Notes under the pieces: model-generated
What the model saw: the letters and a program-made list of their open reading frames with translations, nothing else
What the model was told of the DNA's origin: nothing
The model's database searches: none
From: Amia ocellicauda
Taxonomy: Eukaryota; Chordata; Actinopteri; Amiiformes; Amiidae
NCBI RefSeq assembly: GCF_036373705.1
Contig: NC_089858.1
Coordinates: 17,171,749-17,235,748 of the forward strand
Direction of reading: 5' to 3'
DNA length: 64,000 bases
Shown: positions 25,001 to 33,557 of the stretch, piece after piece
How the letters are laid out: each line of letters opens with the position of its first letter
Position numbering within the stretch: position 1 is the first letter of the stretch
Translations under genes and position numbers: made by a program

Positions 25001-27950
25001 TCACCAGCCGCCGGACCCCCTGGCTGACTCTTTGGTACCGTTGCAACAGCAGGCGCTTCATGGTGGATTTGTACATTTCAGGTGAGACTTAATGAAGAAC
25101 GATACAAAGAAAAGTAACAGGGGATAAGGTGTGTACACTGGGCTGACAAAACATGATAGGTTATTGCATTGATTGAGCAGGGAAGGAACACACAGAAGCT
25201 GCAGGGGGACATCTCTCTATTAGGCTTTCTGATGGAACAGAAACAGCTTTCACATCACTGGACTGTCTGCTAATGGGACAGCCTGTCAACTTGCAGGTTA
25301 CCCATGGCCTGTCTGCAGCAGGCAAATTCCCACTAACTCATGTATAGTCATGTGGACTTGGGAGGGCTGTGTCACTGGACCACTCAACCGCCCTGACTAT
25401 GCGAGTGGATTTGTTGTCCAGTTGGAGCAAGTGATCAGGTCATCCAATCCTGCAGCACATGAGTTTATGCCAACATGGCTGAGCTAAATGAGGCCCAACT
25501 TTCTGCAATGGCCAGAAACCTGCAGCACAGGGAGCTGACGATGAAAAAGGCTCATTGAAGGGAACAGGAGAGACTCAAAACAAGAAAAATACATGTTCAC
25601 TTTGATATCAAAATAGTTATAATGTTCGTGTTTTACCTATGCATGGGTGCTTCTCTGGCACAGGAGGGAAGCTTCCTTCTTGGCGACGCTTTCTGTTTCT
25701 GTCTGGTGGTTCTGAGACAAAACAACACAAATCAGTTCACATCACACCTACGGCCTGCAATGATGAGCTAGCAGTGGTGCAGATAGCATGCAAAAGTAAA
25801 ACAAGTGTGTCATCTCCTGTGAGGTGACCCACCCAGCACAGCAGAGGGTGAAAAAACAAGCTGATCGAATAGAAACAGCTCCATGAGTAACCCTCTCCAT
25901 TGATTTTTTTTATGAACCACTCAAAAAGAAAAAGAAAAAGAAAATGTGATAAAGCATGTGATCGTCACTACCAAATCCCAGCAGGGTACAGTTCATAAAA
26001 TGGCTGACTACTGATCCCCAAATTAAATAGTATTGTGCAGTAGGTGTCTACAGGTCTATATCTCCAGAGCGTTAGTGTGTTTAATTACCTGTGTCTGCTT
26101 GCTCGTTCTCACAAATTGGTTCAGTTGGACAACCTGAAGTACAGCAGTCAAAACAACATCAATGGACATCAAACTAATTGTTAATATGTCTATTCTGTTT
26201 ACAACATGCAATCGACTTGGCAATACCCAATAATAACTCTTGTTAGGCAATCAAGTTTAACCAGTCAATTTTGGTCTCTTGCAAGAACTTTATTAGGATT
26301 ACTATTCTGTTCTGCCATTCACACCCTCTTCCCACACTTCTTGGTATGCGTAGCAAAATCTCCATACAGCAATTCACCATGCTTGTAAGTTGCTTCTGCT
26401 TTTTTAACAGATAAGATCAATAATTATTCGACACGTCATATATGTCATATGGTCGATAGCCAATCAGCAGTGAAGATTTACAGTGTACATGGCATATACG
26501 GATATCAAAATGCATTTGCATACGGAAATCACAGGATATTTGTTCCTGCCGATTTGGATCAGCATGTGATCTCCGTCCTGGCTGCCCGGCTCTAATCAGA
26601 CTCCCCATCCATTTGCAGTCATCGCTCAGCCCTGATCACATATCTTACGCTTATCTTACTCTTATCTTACTGTATGGCCTGTTTGTTTTACACAGGCTCA
26701 ATTTTTCTGAAGAGTCACTTCAGTTACAAGCAGGAAAATAGTTTCAGTTTCATATGATATAAAACTATTCAGACATTATTATCATCATCATCACCAATAG
26801 CAACTACGAATAACAAGACCAACAACAACGATAATAATAATAATAATAATGTAGCGTTTCAGGTTTCTTGCGACCTGGAATCACCGGCATGAATAAAACA
26901 TAAGGTAATAAAAGAGAGCAGCTGTATTGGCAGGGAAAGCAGTAAACAGGTACTGTACTACTATTTTTAAAATATATTTCACTGGTTCTGTTGCAGCTTT
27001 CAAAGGCAAAAAATAAAAATGTCAAAACAATCTTTTACTATATATATATCAGACTAAAACAGTGAACACACTTGTCAAAGACTATGACTATATGACTAAT
27101 ATGCACCATAGTCCATCAGGGAAACATCCTACTATCATACACTAAAGACTCATTTAAATGCACACCTTCACAAGAGGAGACTGGGCTAAAAGCACCTCAG
27201 GTGAATCTTCTCAGCATTAGAGTCAGAAAAGAATAGCGAATTACCTGCTGTACCAGAACAGAACCACCATCAGTAAAATTACCCTTTAATGACACTTACT
27301 TTAGTTCATATTTTGGGTACAGAAAAATGTGCAATACATTTGTGTTGCATTAAAAACTTTCATATGCAACGTATAAAAGTCAATAAAATTACACATTTAC
27401 TTTCCCATCTCTAATAAGTGTGTTTGTGTATTGGTGGGGAACCTGTGAAATTGGCTAACCACCAGGGGGATTTTCAGCATTGCTTCTTGCAACCCTGATA
27501 ATCATACAAACACACTGCAACACCTCATGTAACACAACAGTCACGAAAAGTCCCAGATCGCAGCAACATTATTATTAATTATTAGTAATAATAAATAGTG
27601 AATTGCATTGTTTAAAATGTTATTGAATACAGTCAAATATGAGTCGTATGTGGTTGAGGAGAAAACGGTCAACTGCGCACATTCGTACTATGCGTCTTCA
27701 ATAAGATTACACAATTTACATCTCTTTTGCTTTCGAAATTTAAGACAGAAAAAAGCAACAGACAGACAAACTGCAGTACAAGGCAGCAAAAGGTCCAACT
27801 GGAACAGAAAAAAGTATCATATGCGATCAAACAATGTCAAATTGGAGTATATGTTAGAGCAGGGGCTCCCAACATTATTTCTCGAAGGTCCATTTACCCT
27901 ATGTAATCTTTGCTCTGGGGTCCGGACCACTTTACTCGATCGTTATATAA

Positions 27951-27995
<45 letters not shown>

Positions 27996-29430
27996 CATAT
28001 ATGCATGAAAACTTTTTGTACTACTTTATTTGCCTAAAAGGTCTAAAAGGCTCAAAGGTCTGGTTTGTTAACTTTGCGAAGTGGCAAAGGGTACCAATGA
28101 TAAAATATGGTTGTAAAAGTTGTATACAAGGGCTAAACGGTAATTTTTGTATACAATATTTATATTTATTTTTGTTGTAATTAAGTTATTAATCAAACAT
28201 GCCAATGAAAGAAACCCCAATCTACGATACAAGATAATCAAAAAGCTATGGACAAATAGAACCATTCCACCCATCTTCCCGCCACCTGTATCTACTGCGA
28301 ACATCCCCCCACCTTGAACTCCCCCCCATATCCCTCTGTGGGCTGGAGAGCATGTGAGCTCCAGTCTGCTAATGGGAATTCTGCTGCTGAATGTAAAGCT
28401 GAATGAAGCGAGGCACTGAGAGATATTTCCGAAACAGATTATAAATATGCAGGTTCCATTTTTGGTCACAGATTATTGTACATTTACAAATATAAAAAAG
28501 CAATAGTAATAGCACTTCACTATCTCGATCATTTTCGGAATATGTCTCATTTAATTTTGGGCAATGAGCTTCTTTAATCCTAATTCAAATAAAATCCATT
28601 ATGCTTAATTGTACATAGTGGAACACATTTCCAAAGCATGTCATAACATTAAAGAAAAAGTGCATCATACGATGAATACATAATTTAAATGTTGTATTGC
28701 TAAAGTGCAGTAAAATACATGAATCTCACTTCATCATTAAGTTTGAGAATTAAAATACTAAACTACATTTAAAAAACAACATTAAAACCACAATGCATTA
28801 CACTGCAGCAAAGGGACTCGTGGTTGGTGACGTCACAGACGTACACTGTTCGCCTGCATTCTATCACAGAGCAACACAGCGGTCTGACCGGAGGCTGCCA
28901 TACTCATCGATTTTATCAACGCATATTTAAATATTTTGTCAAAAATAACTAAAACTGGTAGTAGATTAATATACTGTGTGTGGTACTGATTTAATGATAA
29001 CAATGAGGCACATTTTATTATTTTTTGAGAATGTACAGCTTTCTTTTGCTAACTTTATGAAGTTTTAAAATGGTCGGGGTGTTAATATGGATAAGGGCGT
29101 CTGCTAAGAAATAAATAATAAAATACAAATAATAATATATGAATGATTGTGGGATCTCCATTTGATACAGGAGATAACGGTAAACAAAATGCTTCAATAA
29201 ACGTCCATTGCTGCCCACAATGAATCACAACAGGACAGACTTCCACACTTGTTGTCATCTTCCCACAGTGCCGCACAGCAGCACAAACAGTCATTATAAC
29301 ATTAAGATCCAGTCCGTGCAGCGCAGATTTGATCTGATCTGAGCTGCTCCACCAATGGAATCGGCAGGATTAATAAATACAAAAATTAAATGCAAATCGC
29401 TCACTTGACGATCTGTGTGTCACTCCAGTA

Positions 29431-29483
<53 letters not shown>

Positions 29484-31839
29484 ATATATAAAACGGTATA
29501 TTTTACTTATATTTCACGGTTTCACAATTAAGATCTTACAGCCGATCTTCTACTTGCATATTGGTCCTGGGAAATGGAAACCCCTGTCTTAGAGTAATAG
29601 CAGTATAAATCACAGGATATTTTATATAAACCTCGACCTTGTGTTCCTGCCGACCACGTTGTCAGAGCCAACTCTTCATCAACTCTCTGGGCCCCCATAT
29701 CGCATCCCATGGGCTCTCCTACCACTTCTATGCAGATGATGCCGGATCTTGCTTAGTTTCCCCTCATCCCCTCTCGCATCTCTTTCTGTCTCTCTGCTAT
29801 CTCCTCCTGGATGCACTCGAATCATCTCAAGCTTTACCATTACTAATATGATCTCCTTTTCTTTCCCTCCTCCTGTTCACCTTCTACTGATCTCTCCACT
29901 GTAGTCCACTGGAATATACCACACTCTCCGCCTCTTCTTTCTCTAAGGATCCTGTAGTCACCCTTGACCCCACTCTGTCCTACTCCCAGCACATCTCCAC
30001 TCTGACACACCCTTGACAATTCTTCCTGAGCAACATAACAGAATCCATCCCCTCCTCACCAACTACTCGACTCAGCTGCTTGTCCAGACACTGGTTCTCT
30101 CCCACCTGTGTTACTGCAACTCACTCCCAGCCGGCCTGCCTGCAACAACTACCCTCCTGCTCCAGTTCATCCAGAACTCGGCTGCTCTCTGGTGCTCTCT
30201 CTGCCTTAATTTACACAAGCTACTACACTACTCCACTCGCTTCACTGGCTCCTGATCTTGGCATGCATCCAGTTCAAGGCATGGCTCTTACCTACTGTTG
30301 TCTTGACCAGACTGCATGCAGCTACCTACAGACTCTCATACCTCCCTTGTGGTGGAACAACCTTCTAACCAAGGTCAGGACTGCAAAGTCCCTCCAGCAT
30401 TTACTTCAGACACATCTGTCCCATCTCTATGTGTAATACAGCAGTCTAATATGGGCTTCTCAGCACTCTTGCTATTTTACACTTAATTAGCTTCCATGTA
30501 CTTCTGTATTGTTAGCAGTTCCATTGTTTTACTGTAATTTCTTGCCTCCCCCTCCCTATAACACGTAGAACTTAACTGTTTTGTCTCCACTTGTTATCTC
30601 ATTTTACTTGGATATGAGCTTATTGTATTGTATACTGATTACTGCAGTTTTGTAATGCTTTAAAGTTGTACTTTGATCCTTAAAGTTTAAAGCTTATCCT
30701 CCACTCCATCTCTACAGTGCTGGTGTCTGGCAACCAGACATACATAAATAAAATAATTAATTACACAGCCGCTGACTGGAAACCAATGTGGTGTAAGTCA
30801 GGGGTGTCCAACCCTGGTCCTGGAAAGCTGCTATCCAGCAGGTTTTAGAGGTCACCCTTTTATTACCAATTTATAAACACCTGATCTTATTTCATTCAGA
30901 TCAATGAAACAGGTGGTAAACTCAGTCCTTTAACATAAGAACATAAGAAAGTTCCCCTTGCTTGGCTTGCTTAATTGATTAATCACTCACATGTGTTTCC
31001 AGTATTTAGAAATTGGTGATTTAAGGTGACCTAAAAGTGGATTGGGCTCTCCAGGACCAGGGCTGGACATCCCTAGTCTAACCTCTCTGAGTATAGTACA
31101 ACTTCTACTACTACCTCGATTACTAACTATCACTGATATCAACCTGCTTACTACCCTTAAATGAATACATATGAAAATACTTCATGCAAATCGTACTGTC
31201 ATTAGGCATCTTCAGATATTCAAACTCTAGTCAGGTACTTTTCCCACTCTTACCAGTCCCACTCGACACAAGCCACTGTCCTGCTTTGTCTGAGTCCCAC
31301 ACGGTGTGACTTTTAAATCAAGCACTTTGTTAGAGAACAAGATTTACTCTCCTTTCAAATAAACTCCATGTGATGAAAAAAACCAGTACCTAACTAATGA
31401 ACTAACAGCAATACACATTAAATCCCTTGTAACATAACAAGGCTTTGGCTGCTGTAGTTTCTGTATTTGGGTTAGAAAGTTGCATGTGGAGCACAACGCT
31501 TGTAGAAACTCTCCTGAACGATTTCCACTGCGGTGTCTCACCTTCTCCGGCCGCCGACATCAGCTGCGTCTCCAGCGCCAGGGGCAGCGCGCAGAACAGG
31601 CACACGGCGTGGATGAAGCGGCGGCAGGTCGCGGCGGTCTCGCCCAGGAACAGGTCCACCATCTGGGACACCCGACGCGTCCTGTCAGGGATGAGCCGGA
31701 GCTGCTGCTGCCCCGCCGTGCGCAACAGGCACATGATCCTGTCCAGATCCCCATCCGACACCCGGGACAGCGCCTCCGCCAGCTGGGGTCCGACCAGCCG
31801 CAGCTCCGACACCAGATCCGGCTCCTCTACCTCCTCCAT
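1078..31839 (-). CDS. nlrc5: NLRC5, NLR family CARD-containing transactivator of MHC class I (complete, 50 coding exons)
   Basis: NLRC5 is an interferon-induced NLR that shuttles to the nucleus and drives MHC class I genes (family knowledge). Coding exons in transcription order: 31839-31542, 25711-25637, 25087-23353, 22872-22789, 22454-22371, 22167-22084, 21832-21743, 19683-19633, 19389-19339, 19047-18964, 18510-18427, 18058-17969, 17373-17320, 17021-16971, 16789-16706, 16394-16311, 16078-15989, 15807-15760, 15570-15502, 15262-15179, 15000-14917, 14732-14643, 14499-14440, 14153-14070, 13462-13379, 13231-13142, 13009-12944, 12641-12573, 12444-12361, 9072-8989, 8671-8588, 8414-8328, 7748-7674, 7492-7442, 7192-7109, 6929-6846, 6734-6651, 6327-6244, 5959-5873, 5499-5416, 4949-4854, 4603-4520, 4174-4091, 3603-3520, 3280-3197, 2689-2606, 2479-2396, 2115-2032, 1610-1527, 1159-1078. 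They sum to 5823 bp (1940 residues) with every phase joining; human NLRC5 is about 1866. No FISNA or B30.2 domain is seen, which argues against fish NLRC3-like genes. The start is the first ATG, 10 nt inside the second exon. Exon 17373-17320 is the least certain. Confidence 0.93.
1527..7192 (-). CDS. nlrc5: NLRC5 C-terminal uninterrupted LRR array (15 exons)
   Basis: Fifteen exons, mostly 84 bp with one of 87 and one of 96, each encode one ribonuclease-inhibitor-type LRR of 28-32 residues. The pattern is L/F-S-x-N-x-I-G-D-E-G followed by a helix ending near a conserved Leu. Clear examples are DLSHNSIGAEG (6929-6846), NFSHNKIGDEG (6327-6244), SLSENKIGETG (4174-4091), NLARNSIGDTT (3603-3520) and NLSWNSIGDDS (2115-2032). 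The one-exon-per-repeat layout with phase-2 introns is typical of NLR LRRs. This is the best conserved part of the LRR region against human NLRC5 (SHNQIGDAG, SGNSISSAG, LSWNLLGDEA). Confidence 0.92.
6995..7030. repeat. (AC)n microsatellite
   Basis: About 18 uninterrupted AC units in an NLRC5 intron, followed by a short CG-rich alternating tract CGCGCGCATG that continues the purine-pyrimidine alternation. Confidence 0.95.
7442..12444 (-). CDS. nlrc5: NLRC5 LRR cassette 6 (84-84-84-87-75-51), split by a 3.3-kb repeat-filled intron
   Basis: LRR exons are 12444-12361 (SLRECSFTKEH), 9072-8989 (EMCDNTLHSEG), 8671-8588 (EIRNNGISREV) and 8414-8328 (RVRESWITAGE). Linkers are 7748-7674 (RVNRNTLHITMGSCPPC) and 7492-7442 (RDGGLGGPSSTSAVKSLR). 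There is one more LRR exon than in the other cassettes. The intron between 12361 and 9072 holds a broken LINE with a palindromic insertion. This is the last cassette with linkers; downstream the array is uninterrupted. Confidence 0.82.
9881..11199. repeat. 1.3-kb imperfect palindrome (fold-back element) inserted in the LINE
   Basis: The ends are TATGGAGGGTGATCAGTGCC on the left and its reverse complement on the right. Inverted arms pair 9881-10084 plus 10344-10440 with 10791-11199; about 260 bp at 10085-10343 interrupt the left arm. Each arm carries a short tandem array of ATGAAGATGAAC-type units (about 9910-10000 and 10980-11175), longer on the right. The LINE reading frame stops at 9880 and resumes at 11200, and the flanks TCCAAA/CCCAAC may be a decayed target duplication. 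No transposase frame is visible. Confidence 0.75.
10757..10815 (+). other. tRNA-like pol III promoter remnant (SINE head) in the palindrome loop
   Basis: GTAGTGGTTAAGGCA resembles an A box and GTGGGTTCGAATTATG contains a near-perfect B box (GGTTCGAATT), with about 30 bp between them. The folded arms of a functional tRNA are not preserved. The best reading is a tRNA-derived SINE head. Confidence 0.4.
12573..14153 (-). CDS. nlrc5: NLRC5 LRR cassette 5 (84-84-90-66-69)
   Basis: LRR exons are 14153-14070 (RLNQYNLDRKN), 13462-13379 (DLSSNVLEDEG) and 13231-13142 (NLNNNRLSQLG). Linkers are 13009-12944 (CLGTEEKSLIRFMQDEDEH, with an acidic tail) and 12641-12573 (RSIVQDSHSVYETKAH). The first linker again shows a short hydrophobic strand, SLIRFM, next to charged residues. 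Splice signals are canonical and all phases are 2. Confidence 0.84.
14440..15262 (-). CDS. nlrc5: NLRC5 LRR cassette 4 (84-84-90-60, one linker exon)
   Basis: LRR exons are 15262-15179 (RLCSSAIQSAAM), 15000-14917 (DFSDNNLDEAS) and 14732-14643 (NISNSRISTDG). A single 60-bp linker, 14499-14440, encodes RPQGEAFIKFVKVKAEQATC. No second linker is seen between 14440 and 14153, so this copy has lost it or joined the two into one exon. The block 14917-15262 aligns by position with 16311-16789 and 18427-19047. Confidence 0.83.
15502..16789 (-). CDS. nlrc5: NLRC5 LRR cassette 3 (84-84-90-48-69)
   Basis: LRR exons are 16789-16706 (QLTNCNIQPGH), 16394-16311 (DLSGNALGNRG) and 16078-15989 (DASDGKVTMEG). 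Linkers are 15807-15760 (SCGGSKRLIIRFHRSAR) and 15570-15502 (RPVGIPPAETGPQGNGHG). The first linker keeps the hydrophobic strand pattern LIIRF seen in the other first linkers. The second is Pro/Gly-rich and probably a flexible loop. All boundaries are canonical GT/AG in phase 2. Confidence 0.83.
16971..19047 (-). CDS. nlrc5: NLRC5 LRR cassette 2 (84-84-90-54-51)
   Basis: LRR exons are 19047-18964 (starts SLLNCTLTPKD), 18510-18427 (NLSGNLLKD) and 18058-17969 (SICNNTISVEG). Linker exons are 17373-17320 (SQIIVKFAGEPQKGGGYPG) and 17021-16971 (GVEDSTGQQLPVVSKRLQ). The first linker matches in place and pattern the human segment SFRIHFSREDQAGK. Its acceptor is the third of three closely spaced AGs; the two upstream choices would put a stop codon in frame, so this boundary is less secure than the others. 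Confidence 0.78.
19339..22872 (-). CDS. nlrc5: NLRC5 first LRR exon and LRR cassette 1 (84-84-90-51-51)
   Basis: Exon 22872-22789 links NACHT to the repeats. Cassette 1 follows: LRR exons 22454-22371 (84 bp), 22167-22084 (84) and 21832-21743 (90), then linker exons 19683-19633 (51) and 19389-19339 (51). The LRR exons start with an Asn/Glu-Leu core such as NLSDNFL and NLGNNTC. The first linker encodes GTKEAKVLFYMDSDTQR, a predicted beta-strand segment with no LRR consensus. The second encodes an Arg-rich SAEAQRRRRTGAGRTLR. A Tc1-like transposon sits in the intron between 21743 and 19683. All introns are phase 2. Confidence 0.85.
20064..21654. mobile_element. Tc1/mariner-type DNA transposon with terminal inverted repeats
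   Basis: Inverted ends of about 45 bp contain TTAGAAATGTCCTTG on the left and its complement on the right, and both are flanked by TA. The element is about 1.59 kb, the usual size for fish Tc1-like elements. It lies in the NLRC5 intron between exons 21743 and 19683. Its single transposase gene is on the minus strand and is broken. Confidence 0.9.
20229..21212 (-). pseudogene. Tc1-like transposase pseudogene
   Basis: The reading starts MARDKELSSETRQSIL at 21212 and continues through a paired-type helix-turn-helix region and a GRPR-like motif (SGRPRC). In-frame stops occur after the ACAAAGGCTATTCCATG segment and again further on. The C-terminal half is still open from 20819 and keeps the DDE core: WTDESKFEVFG, QEDNDSKHSSK and SPDLNPIELSWEQLD. 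The catalytic half is therefore intact, but no full-length protein can be made. Confidence 0.88.
23353..25087 (-). CDS. nlrc5: NLRC5 NACHT exon (NTPase, helical domains, start of LRRs)
   Basis: One 1735-bp exon encodes about residues 125-702. It contains the Walker A P-loop GSAGTGKT (about residues 216-223), then the NLRC5 signature FLFEFRQLNLI, Walker B as VCVVFDGYDEF, a CRPKD sensor-like motif, and FVHLTMQEFFAALHLM in the winged-helix/helical region. The block TGPKLVELCRCAYETQ matches human TGPKVVELCHCVDETQ. Size and one-exon layout match the large NACHT exon of mammalian NLRC5. Walker A Lys/Thr and the acidic Walker B residues are intact, so nucleotide binding is expected. Acceptor: TTCATTAAG before 25087. 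Donor: GTGAGT after 23353, phase 2. The long open frames on the opposite strand (for example 24108-24503) are GC-rich shadows. Confidence 0.95.
25637..25711 (-). CDS. nlrc5: NLRC5 small exon carrying a basic nuclear-localisation segment
   Basis: The exon is 75 bp and is bounded by TCTCAG and GTAAAA. Its phases (2 nt in, 1 nt out) join the CARD-like exon and the NACHT exon in frame. It encodes PPDRNRKRRQEGSFPPVPEK. The basic run R-N-R-K-R-R occupies the place of the bipartite basic NLS between the N-terminal domain and NACHT of human NLRC5 (KRP...PRRKQCKK). Skipping this exon would also keep frame, because the exons on both sides join at phase 1, so NLS-plus and NLS-minus isoforms are possible. 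The nuclear role is inferred from position and charge. Confidence 0.72.
   Translation of the reverse strand, partial: NHQTETESVAKKEASLLCQRSTHA
27954..27992. repeat. (GT)n microsatellite
   Basis: About 19 GT units in NLRC5 intron 2. Confidence 0.95.
29430..29481. repeat. (ATT)n microsatellite
   Basis: About 17 ATT units in NLRC5 intron 2. Confidence 0.95.
29620..30760 (+). mobile_element. L2-type LINE fragment, 3' part of reverse transcriptase
   Basis: The segment near 29680-29740 (GLSYHFYADDAG) contains the YADD reverse-transcriptase active-site motif. At 30060-30180 is TQLLVQTLVLSHLCYCNSLP followed by AGLPA and FIQNSA, the conserved C-terminal part of L2/CR1-like elements. Frameshifts and stops occur throughout, and a short T-rich 3' region follows. 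It is a 5'-truncated dead copy in NLRC5 intron 2. Confidence 0.75.
30799..31075. mobile_element. Short non-autonomous DNA transposon (MITE, hAT-like ends)
   Basis: The left end CAGGGGTGTCCAACCCTGGT and the right end (reverse complement of CCAGGGCTGGACATCCCTA) form inverted repeats of about 27 bp. There is no coding capacity. The interior contains ACATAAGAACATAAG, the tail motif of local LINEs, so a small retro-insert may be nested. Family assignment is inferred from the ends only. Confidence 0.6.
31542..31839 (-). CDS. nlrc5: NLRC5 exon: N-terminal atypical CARD/death-fold domain
   Basis: This first coding exon encodes residues 1-99. It starts with MEEVEEPDL and is rich in Leu-based helices. 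It contains the block CRRFIHAVCLFCALPLALE, which matches the WQSFIHCVCMQLEVPLDLE block of human NLRC5, the last helices of its death-fold domain. The acceptor (T-rich tract then CAG) lies at 31850-31851 and the ATG follows 10 nt later, so nearly all of the 5' UTR must come from an upstream exon. The donor GTGAGA follows 31542 and leaves phase 1. The N-terminal domain of this family is poorly conserved, so the domain is called from this block and from gene context. Confidence 0.85.
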
Positions 31840-31849
31840 CCCGACAGCC

Positions 31850-32027
31850 CTGCAGAAAAAACACACATATCCATTACAATAATAATATTATAATAATTGT
31901 TGTTGTTGTTCTTAATTTACCTATTTTGTGTGTAGGCTTATTTAGCATAAGTGTGTATGTATTTATTAATTTGAGTTGGAGCCAAATTAGTTTATTAAAA
32001 TGCTTGATTATTATTATTATTATTATT

Positions 32028-32085
<58 letters not shown>

Positions 32086-33510
32086 TAGATAGTATTATAT
32101 TATTATATATAATATTATTAGAAAAAGTAAACAAAAAAATCTCAACACACATCACCCAACCCACTCAACACCAGTTTAAAGTTAACAGTAGAAAAAAATC
32201 TAAACAATTTAAACAAGCTATTTTTCGACTGTTCACAGTAAAACTGTATCTAAAAAGATCAATGACGCGCACTGTACTATTAGTACAAGTGTTAAACGCT
32301 TTGTGTCAGATACAACTTTGAGTTACAATTCACCAAAGCACAACACAATAATGTTTCATTTTAACATACACATTATTGTGTCGTGCTTTGGTTAATTTTA
32401 CCACCGTTGTATTGTCCTTGATCTGACACAGACAGTGTTACATTTAACACATTCGTTCTAAGTGTATTTATTGGTCAGATGCTTTTATCTAAGGCAACTC
32501 ACATTCAAGACAATTCCATTATGAAGAGGAAACTGCACAAACGTACAATCCAGGTATTAGTGTGTTTTTAGTGTGTGGGCGTTGGAAACTCACTCTCAAT
32601 CCAAATCCACAAGAGAACATATAATTAATATTTTGTTTTATTTCTATATTTAGAGTACATAAAACCAAATATGCCAAAAATTACAACACAGCACAGTATC
32701 AGAACCATCTGAGGGGTGTGTGGTTGTGCTGTACAGCTGCAGGGAGGCTGGCAGCAGGGTGCCACACAGGTGGACTGGCAGGTGGGCTCTGAGGGGGCAC
32801 CAGCAGGAGGTCCTCCGTGGATTTAACTTTTGAATGTAGCTGTTTGGCTAATAGTTTTCCACATATAAATGTGCATGTATGTATATATGTATGAATGTGT
32901 GTATATGTAGCCTAAGCATGTATGTATGCATTTCAGTATTGAAACGGTGTGTTTGGGATGTTTCTTTTGAGTAATACGGTTCAGCTGCTCTCTGTACTGA
33001 ACGTCCTGGCTGCTGTTAACGCGCCTCCCTCGCCATCGGATTTTCTCGCAATGAAATAAAATCAATGCAGGAGCCGAAAATAAGTAAGTACTCGTATTGG
33101 TGTATAAACACAGCGACGTGTCGGAATAAAGAGGCGAGGATGAGGCGCAGAGGCTACGCCAGCTCGGGTCTGCAGCTTCCCAGGATTCCGCCGGGCCTGT
33201 GGGATCTCACGCACCGAGCCGGTACTGCAATCCCGCCTCATGTGTGCTGGTTCGGGACGGTTTTATTCTCGTTAAAGACCGCGGGTCTCGTCCTCTCTAA
33301 CTCCCGAATCCAGAAGCATTTCGCCATCGACAACATGCGGCTCAACAAAGATGCCCAGCGGACAAAAACCCGCATCTTTAACAGCACTTTACAAGTGTGC
33401 GGAATTGCGTGCACACAGCCCTGTAACGAGCAATACAAAATGAGCTCATATAAAAACATATGCACACATGAAATACATACAGAACAAAAAGCACGTTTGG
33501 ACACGCTTAC
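31850..33510 (-). other. nlrc5: NLRC5 intron 1 (5' UTR intron)
   Basis: No coding exon was found. It holds the (TTA)n/(TAA)n tract at 32007-32094, a SINE-like snippet at about 32468-32510 (AGATGCTTTTATCTAAGGC), and an isolated GC-rich stretch at about 32700-32820 that I cannot assign. Confidence 0.5.
32007..32094. repeat. (ATT)n(AAT)n back-to-back trinucleotide palindrome
   Basis: About 8 ATT units switch directly at 32030/32031 into about 21 AAT units, so the two halves are self-complementary. It lies in NLRC5 intron 1. Confidence 0.95.
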
Positions 33511-33540
33511 CAGCCCCGGACCGTCCTCAGTATTTGTGGG
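33511..33540 (-). other. nlrc5: Putative NLRC5 non-coding first exon (donor GTAAGC)
   Basis: The NLRC5 ATG lies only 10 nt after an acceptor, so an upstream leader exon is needed. On the minus strand CTG|GTAAGC occurs at 33510/33511, just downstream of an interferon-response-like element and inside a CpG-rich stretch (about 33110-33550). The upstream end is not visible and is placed close to the element as a guess. Confidence 0.4.
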
Positions 33541-33545
33541 AATAC

Positions 33546-33557
33546 GAAAGTGAAAGT
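33546..33557. promoter_or_regulatory. ISRE/IRF element in the NLRC5 promoter
   Basis: The plus strand reads GAAAGTGAAAGT, matching the IRF/ISRE core GAAANNGAAA exactly. It lies next to the proposed first exon of NLRC5, a gene known to be interferon-inducible in mammals and fish. Regulation is inferred from motif and position. Confidence 0.6.

Larger units (their letters stand above)
25712..31541 (-). other. nlrc5: NLRC5 intron 2 (5.8 kb), repeat-rich, no coding sequence recognised
   Basis: This is the largest NLRC5 intron. It contains a possible DNA-transposon end at about 27858-27930 (CAGGGGCTCCCAAC start), (GT)n at 27954-27992, a SINE tail at about 29082-29140 (GGATAAGGGCGTCTGCTAAG), (ATT)n at 29430-29481, an L2-type LINE fragment and a short inverted-repeat element. 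I see no conserved protein block outside these. Confidence 0.55.

Noticed and set aside
23468-25092. Several plus-strand open frames of 60-160 codons
   Set aside because: They are antisense shadows of the GC-rich NACHT exon, with low-complexity Arg/Ala/Pro composition and no conserved blocks.
1078-31839. Alternative assignment of the NLR gene as a fish NLRC3-like (NLR-C) gene
   Set aside because: There is no FISNA or B30.2 domain, the NACHT and C-terminal blocks match NLRC5, and the CETP neighbour is as in human.
33065-33553. 162-codon plus-strand open frame over the NLRC5 promoter
   Set aside because: It has no recognisable domain, sits in a CpG-rich promoter stretch where stops are scarce, and overlaps the ISRE and the first-exon donor on the other strand.
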